From Ascarosepion bandense (taxonomy: Eukaryota; Mollusca; Cephalopoda; Sepiida; Sepiidae), in contig JBBBDQ010000224.1 in assembly GCA_037127315.1 (NCBI GenBank), positions 7,298,501-7,362,500 on the forward strand: a DNA stretch of 64,000 bases, written 5' to 3'. A model generated the notes under the pieces. The model searched no databases, was not told the DNA's origin, and worked only from the letters and a program-made list of their open reading frames with translations. Shown piece by piece: positions 58,570-64,000 of the stretch. The position numbers and the translations under genes were made by a program. How positions within the stretch are numbered: position 1 is the first letter of the stretch; the number at the start of each line of letters is the position of its first letter.

Positions 58570-59709
58570 ATTGTTCGCCCAAATTCAAATGTTCAGCGTA
58601 ACATTTATCAATAGATAAATATTCTTACATTTTAAATTTCTGATTAGAGCAAAATTCAAACTATTTTTTGAAAAAGAAAGTTTAAATCACTTTATTAGTG
58701 TCAATTTTGAATCTCTACGAAAATGCAAGTTTATAAGGCGCATTTTAAACACTTGGTATTTTTATTACCCTAAAGGCAAAAATACCTCAAGCAACAAAAA
58801 GATATGTGCAATGTATGATAAAGATGCTTTAGTTGACAAAATTTATGGAAGGGGTTCGCTAAGTTTAAAGTTGGTTATTGTAGCTTTATTTTTTAAGAAA
58901 ACGCAGCCAGACCTATCCACTTCAGACGACGACCAAATCAAGATATCGATCGAGCATAACCTGCATTATACAACACAGGAATTGGCGGAAGCACTGAAGT
59001 TATCAAAATTCACCATCCATGAGCACTTAGTAAAGCTTGGGTACTCAAACCGCTTCGATGTTTGGGTACCACATGATCTGAATAAAAAAAATCTTTTGGA
59101 TCGCATTTCTATCTGTGATTTGCTCTATAACCGAAATGAAAATGCACAATTTGTTAAGCAAATTGTGACGGTGACGAGAAATGGAACGTTTACAACAATA
59201 TTCAGCGAAACTCTTCCTGGAGTAAGATATAAATCAATTGACTCTGAAAAGTACTACTCACAACTAGACAAATTAAAAGCAGCAATTCAAGAAAACCATC
59301 CAAAATTGTTAAACAAGAAATGTTTTGTTTTCTGTCAGGATAATGCTAGACTTCATGTTTCTTTGGCGACTAGGCAAAAATTGTTACAGCTTGGATTGAA
59401 TGTGTTATCCAACCCACTATATTCACTAGGTATTGCTTATTCGGATTTTCATTTATTCAGGTCTTTGTAAAATAATATCAATGGAGAAAATGTTTGTTCT
59501 TTGGATAGCATGAAAGATTATATTAGTGAATTCTTTGCTGATAAACCACCCAAATTCTCGGAAAAAAACAGTATCTTTACGTTGAAGAAAAAATGGTGAA
59601 AGTTAGTGCAATAAGATTATTCATATTTGGTTGAACTGATGTTTAATGACAAGAATTTATAATGTGTTATAATTTTACTTAGATATCAGGAAGAACTTTC
59701 CGGACAACT
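58570..59709 (+). mobile_element. Mariner element with degenerate ends
   Basis: About 1.14 kb inside the minisatellite. The right end in reverse reads AGTTGTCCGGAAAGTTCTTC, typical of mariner ends. The left end at 58570 (ATTGTTCGCCCAAATTC) is a diverged partner. Intact mariners are near 1.3 kb; the shortfall fits the deletion in the transposase. Confidence 0.8.
58722..59599 (+). pseudogene. Mariner transposase, frameshifted and internally deleted
   Basis: The longest open frame (58811-59470, 219 codons) has a helix-turn-helix region with TTQELAEALKLSKFTIHEHL (about residues 54-73), the WVPHDL linker (85-90), QDNAR with catalytic Asp177, and SDFHLF with Asp212. The 34 residues between these aspartates keep the mariner D34D spacing. 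The first catalytic aspartate is out of frame: GDEKW reads at 59170-59184 in the +1 frame after loss of one base. About 35-40 codons between that point and SEKYYSQLD are missing. N-terminal homology begins at ATG 58722 (MQVYKAHFKHLVF) in another frame. The C-terminus (EFFADKPPKF, LKKKW) follows past a stop at 59468. Confidence 0.9.
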
Positions 59710-59729
59710 AGATAGAGTTGATGATGTCA

Positions 59730-59800
<71 letters not shown>

Positions 59801-59935
59801 CAACTGATGTCTCTGTGTATAGATAGATACACTTGATGTTTTGGGTACAGATAGATACAGTTAGTGTTTTTGTGTACAGACAGTTGCAGATGTTGTTGAT
59901 GTAAATATATAGATAGATAGAGTATACACTCAGGT
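59710..59935. repeat. GATA-rich minisatellite, block 4
   Basis: GATA units at 59734-59800 and further GTTGATG/GTGTACAGATAGATAC units, continuing block 3 across the mariner. Confidence 0.9.
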
Positions 59936-60071
59936 ATTGCTCGATTTTTTAAGAACAAGTGTTTGTCTAACTATGCGGTTGATTAATATTTATAAACAGA
60001 ATTATTTTAAAATCCGTATGCAATATGTTAGGTTAGGGGTAATTATTAGCATCAGCTATGAATTTGATAAA

Positions 60072-60641
60072 AAAAATAGGTGAATGGTCACTACCACATT
60101 GGTCCTCATGAACTTTCCATTGAAAGTTTATAAAAATTGATAGGGAGCTTATGGCTAGGTCGATAGCGGATGGTGGTCCGTTACCTTTGTATAGGTTTGT
60201 TTGCGTTTAGTTATTACGGATGCATAAATCAGATGATTTTAGTAGAGATTCTACACTTTTCCAGTTTGATTGAAGCATCAACAGCGCCGCATTTTGCTGT
60301 GGGTATTAAAATCTATCATTAGTAAAAAGTGAGAGGTTAGTTAGTCAGTTAGCTTTTCTATTTCAGTCTTATTCAATCTGTGTTATGGATGAATATAAAT
60401 TGAATATAGCGTTATTGTTTGATACCTTGAAACTTTGACTGCCATGGTTTGTAGATTTTTTAACCAATATTGAAATTAATTTTACTTGGTCTGCTCTCTA
60501 TTTTTGATACATTTATTTTGTGATGTTTCATATCCTTTAAAGGAGATGTTGTCAGTTTGTTTTTACTGTAATCTGTGAAGTGTTGTTTGATTTCCTCATA
60601 CTTTGGTTTTTAACTCTAGAGTTCCATTGTATGATGATTGT
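60072..60641. repeat. Direct duplication, copy 2 (LINE endonuclease segment)
   Basis: Near-identical copy of 56044-56613, offset by 4028 bp. It carries the same decayed minus-strand endonuclease sequence (SAIDL and SDHSP blocks), so it was copied after that sequence had decayed. The flanks differ on both sides. Confidence 0.97.
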
Positions 60642-60949
60642 TTATTGATCCTAGTGTCTATAAATTTATAGGAAAAATTTTACCGTTTTTTCACACAGAA
60701 ATTCATTTCAAACGAATTCGCCGTTAATATTTCAATATTAAAAAGACAAATATTTGAGGATTTTATTTAAATGCAATTATGTTACAATTATATATATATA
60801 TTTTTAAATTTAGCCGAGTACTTCGTTATGAAGAAACGTACTAAACCATCTTATACGAACGAGATTAGATAGGTAATCCATAACATGTACTTCAGAAGAA
60901 TTTTCTATTCATATTGCACTTAATTACTATATAAATGATTTGTTTTACC
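60642..60949. other. Unassigned sequence
   Basis: Nothing recognised. Confidence 0.4.
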
Positions 60950-61158
60950 TAAGTGGCGTGGGTATTTCACAAGAAAATAAAATGAAATTACGCAAAATCA
61001 ATCACTTTATTCATTTTTTCAAGAGATTATATATAGTCATTCGCAGACTATATCACAGCTCATCAGTACGGTTAGACATCCGATTGCTTTTAACCCAGGA
61101 TTGAAACCCGACCAAAGTGGCGTCAGTCGGCGATTCTACTTCTGAGCTATGGGCGCTA
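60950..61158 (-). repeat. tRNA-like SINE, family 4
   Basis: The minus-strand head (61155 downwards) reads GCCCATAGCTCAGAAGTAGA (A-box-like) and GTCGGGTTTCAATCCTGGGT (B-box-like), closest in style to tRNA-Gly. Downstream an 8-bp hairpin ATATAGTC-loop-GACTATAT (61030-61052) follows CTGATGAG. The 3' end lies near 60950. No acceptor pairing, so not a tRNA gene. Confidence 0.55.
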
Positions 61159-61207
61159 GGTAGAAGGTGGGTAGTTATTATTGTTATAATAATAGCATAC
61201 AGCAACT

Positions 61208-61244
61208 CAAAAGCTATCAAGTTTACGTGCTCAACGCACCATCA
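61208..61244 (-). other. Hammerhead-like motif, degraded
   Basis: On the minus strand CTGATGATG is followed by the stem GTGC-GTTGA-GCAC and then GTAAAC, where GAAAC would be expected. The final core block is therefore altered. Confidence 0.35.
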
Positions 61245-61264
61245 TCAGGCAGTTAAATGTGGTT

Positions 61265-61922
61265 CAGACTCCGTAACTGACACACGTTATATAAATAATA
61301 CAAACTATATATCTATAAATGCTCTACATCTTTACTGAGCAAAAATAAAAAGGTAATATTAAACTGTGGAATAAATATGCATTAGTTTAAAATATTTATA
61401 CAGTGTGTGAGATATGTCATAAATATATATAAAAGTTTATCGACCTACATATGGTAGTTGATAAAAATATCAAAACAATGTATCTAAGTTGGAATAACAA
61501 TTGGATATTTTCTTTTTATTGTATTAAAACTGCTTAAATATCTTTTATTACGATCTATATTATACGTCAGACGCACACACATATCCGAATAACGTATTAA
61601 ATAAAAAACATTACTAAATATTAAATAAATTTAAATATTCATTTATCTCTCATATACTGACTTTCGAGAATAGATACTCAAAATAGGGACAGATACGTGA
61701 AGATTTACTGTTTTTGGCACGATTTGTAAGTGATATTATATATTGTTTCCAATTTGATAAGTTTACATGTATAGAGATTAAACGTTAATATAGTCAGTGT
61801 GAACATAAGAATCAACACCGCATGATGTGGATCAGTTTATTGCTTCAATGCTATCTTCAGATCAACTTCCACTACTTCTTTGACGGACTGTATATACAGC
61901 TAAAAAAATAATGACAATTTAT
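61265..61922. other. Unassigned sequence with a partial copy of a foldback arm
   Basis: No gene seen. The stretch 61800-61863 resembles, imperfectly, the right arm of the palindrome at 62747-62807. Confidence 0.45.
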
Positions 61923-61933
61923 CTGAAGATCGT

Positions 61934-62222
61934 CAGTCAGTTAAGTGCCGTACGTGATACACGCTTTGGGCGACCATGTATCAAAAGAGACATGACTGGC
62001 TGGGCAGAAGATTATCACGCAGTAGATTGCAGTTGCTTTATACGGTAGACTGACGATAGAACCCAATCTGTCTTATTATTTAATCCATAACTGGAAGGAA
62101 GAGACGCATTAATACCAAATGATATTTGTGCGTAAGTGAATGGCATGAATTCAACTGGAATTTGAACTCGGCTCTCCGATTTACCGTTCCGAGTCGATAT
62201 CCAGTGCACCACAACGCGCATC
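61934..62222 (-). repeat. tRNA-derived SINE, family 1, copy 5
   Basis: Complete minus-strand copy with a head (GTTGTGGTGCACTGGATATC) and ACTGACTG tail. It is flanked by the exact 11-bp duplication CTGAAGATCGT at 61923-61933 and 62223-62233. Confidence 0.93.
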
Positions 62223-62225
62223 CTG

Positions 62226-62707
62226 AAGATCGTACTGAAGCATAAAACCGATAGTCACTATAGAGTATTGTTTCCTATGCCCACTCATATATATATATAT
62301 TATCCCTCGCTGAGAGCACAGCTCGGAGTTACATTTATATTTATTAACATAACATTTAGAGTTATAACTTTTTATCTTAGAGGAGATAATGAGGATGAAA
62401 TGTAAGAAAAAGTAAACAACTGGTTTCGCGCCCACTTGTCAAAGTTTTTTTTTTAGTAGACTTTAAAGTAAAATGTAAGAGTTGATGGAAAAGGGGGAAT
62501 GAACTACCAGAGACTGATCACATTCCCTCATTACCCCTTCCCCATTATAGACCATTTCATTTTTCACAACTCTTACATTTTACTTTAAGTTCTCCCAATA
62601 AAAAAATCTTATATTTTATCCTCATTATCCCCTCTAACATAAAAATTATAACTCTTAATGCAATATTAATAAATATGCATGTAACTGAGCTGTGCTCTAT
62701 GCGAGGG

Positions 62708-62753
<46 letters not shown>

Positions 62754-62807
62754 GATGGGAAACAACACTGTATAGAGACTATCAGTTTTATGCTTCAGTA
62801 CGATCTT
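62226..62807. repeat. 582-bp imperfect palindrome (foldback element)
   Basis: The left arm starts AAGATCGTACTGAAGCATAA; the right arm ends in its complement at 62807. Arms of about 250 bp share GAGGGATAATATATA, AGCACAGCTC, GAGTTATAA, GATAATGAGGAT and, innermost, AAAGTAAAATGTAAGAGTTG (62465-62484 with 62567-62586). The loop lies around 62485-62566. (TA)n tracts interrupt both arms. No coding capacity. Confidence 0.88.
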
Positions 62808-62912
62808 AATGCAATACTCAAGTTTTGTACCACAAAAAATATGTTTAAATATTTATTAATATATACTAATAACTCTACTTTATTATATCTGGCACTGTTT
62901 TATTAACACTAG

Positions 62913-62915
<3 letters not shown>

Positions 62916-62960
<45 letters not shown>
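62916..62960. repeat. (TA)n microsatellite
   Basis: About 22 TA units. Confidence 0.97.
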
Positions 62961-62962
<2 letters not shown>

Positions 62963-63960
62963 TCAGAGGTAGAGAGAGAGGTGGGTGGAGAGACTGCATT
63001 ATCTAGTAGATTGAATTATATACGAATATATGGGATACTTTTTGCGCTGTAAATTTAACATAACACTATTTATCGTCAGGTACAGTAAGTAAATAATTAG
63101 GTATACGATGTCCTGTTGTTATTTTTCCATTTAGAGATAGATAACACACTCTGTAATGTTTTGAATGTTAATTATCACCTTCTCGATTCTGCACATCAAT
63201 AATGTAAGGAAATAAGAATTTTCTATTGATAAATATTATTCTTAGTTGAGAATAACTCGACCGTACCCATCTCCTCTCAAATCAACAAGTCAGATAAGAC
63301 TGGATTACATGTTAGTAAGAAAAATCATTGTATTTGTCATTCGTTTTGTCAACTATTCGCGCCTTGTTCAGGCCTGACAATCTGAAAATTGACAGGAAAA
63401 AATTGGATTCATGCATTCCCTAGAGATAGTAAATCAAAATTAAGCCACACCTCTGCTGGTTGATTTTGTGTTTATAAATTCTACTCCTTTTGGCAACTAA
63501 TAGTTAACACGCAAGCTAAAAAGAAAAAATGATAACATCGAAGACAGTTTCTAAGTAATTCTCATGAGAGATTTTCCCAAAGTATGCTAGTTTTATGAAT
63601 TTTTATACGCAATATAAATTAGTTACTATTTATCTACTTTTGAGGCTTGCCATGACTGTCTTCCATATTTCTTCAGATTCCATGTTTTTCAAAACCTCTT
63701 GAAAGTCGAAAGTTGAAATCCAAATTAGACCGAGTTGAATGTAACAGGAGGAAATATCGGTTGTTTGATTATTTATTTGCTGTTTTTCAGTTTTAATAGA
63801 CTTTAGATATCTCCAGCAAGTTACGAGTTCGGACAGGTTTCAATTAATCGCATTTTCAAGATTAAACTGTTTCGAGCAAAAATACCACCAACATTATAAT
63901 AATATTTTGCTTTCCACTTAATATCCATGCACATACAATAAGAAATATGTGCTTGGGCAT
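62961..63960. other. Unassigned sequence
   Basis: No feature recognised in the last kilobase before the edge. Confidence 0.4.
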
Positions 63961-63964
63961 AGAC

Positions 63965-64000
<36 letters not shown>
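63961..64000. repeat. (GATA)n microsatellite, cut by the window end
   Basis: About nine GATA units continuing past the edge. Confidence 0.97.

Noticed and set aside
52318..59935. CRISPR-like array
   Set aside because: Units are degenerate and contiguous with no uniform spacers, and the context is animal DNA.

Overview
This window reads as gene-poor, AT-rich animal DNA, most likely from a coleoid cephalopod and probably an octopus. The assignment is inference. It rests on eukaryotic repeat content throughout, abundant (TA)n, (TG)n, (GA)n and (GATA)n tracts, several tRNA-derived SINE families, and a repeated RTE-type LINE whose reverse transcriptase resembles the copies common in octopus assemblies. 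I found no convincing host exon, no intact protein gene and no CRISPR, operon or bacterial-type feature. Nearly all recognisable coding sequence is decayed transposable element.

Layout. 1-6.4 kb: two RTE-LINE remnants and one copy of an unclassified 190-bp repeat. 7.0-8.1 kb: a 1-kb purine-rich minisatellite. 8.5-14.7 kb: a foldback element with hammerhead-like arms, a cluster of nested hairpins, three SINE insertions (one inside a LINE, with an 11-bp target duplication) and three RTE-LINE 3' ends stacked head to tail. 15-26 kb: mostly unassigned, with purine-rich tracts, a jockey/CR1-type LINE tail, a SINE whose tail looks LINE-derived and a Tc1/mariner-type transposase fragment. 26.8-29.4 kb: a second LINE type and a SINE. 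31.3-34.7 kb: the second copy of the 190-bp repeat and a 2.2-kb jockey/CR1-type LINE. 36.2-44.1 kb: a hammerhead-like motif, a palindromic MITE, the best preserved RTE LINE (RT with YADD), another RTE remnant, and a Penelope-like fragment enclosed by 66-bp inverted arms. 47.2-47.5 kb: a second foldback element. 48.7-52.3 kb: a decayed Ty3/Gypsy element with both LTRs. 52.3-60 kb: blocks of one GATA-rich minisatellite separated by a hAT remnant, a LINE and a mariner. 56.0 and 60.1 kb: a near-identical 570-bp direct duplication of a LINE endonuclease segment. 61-64 kb: SINEs, a 582-bp palindrome and microsatellites.

The parts do not work together as a pathway. The functional relation visible is parasitic: SINEs probably depend on LINE machinery, and elements insert into one another. 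The most interesting signals are the recurrent CTGAAGA-hairpin-GAAA motifs at Penelope-like inverted arms, the SINE with an RTE-like tail, the segmental duplication and the minisatellite split by three element classes. All calls come from reading and conceptual translation, with no database search.
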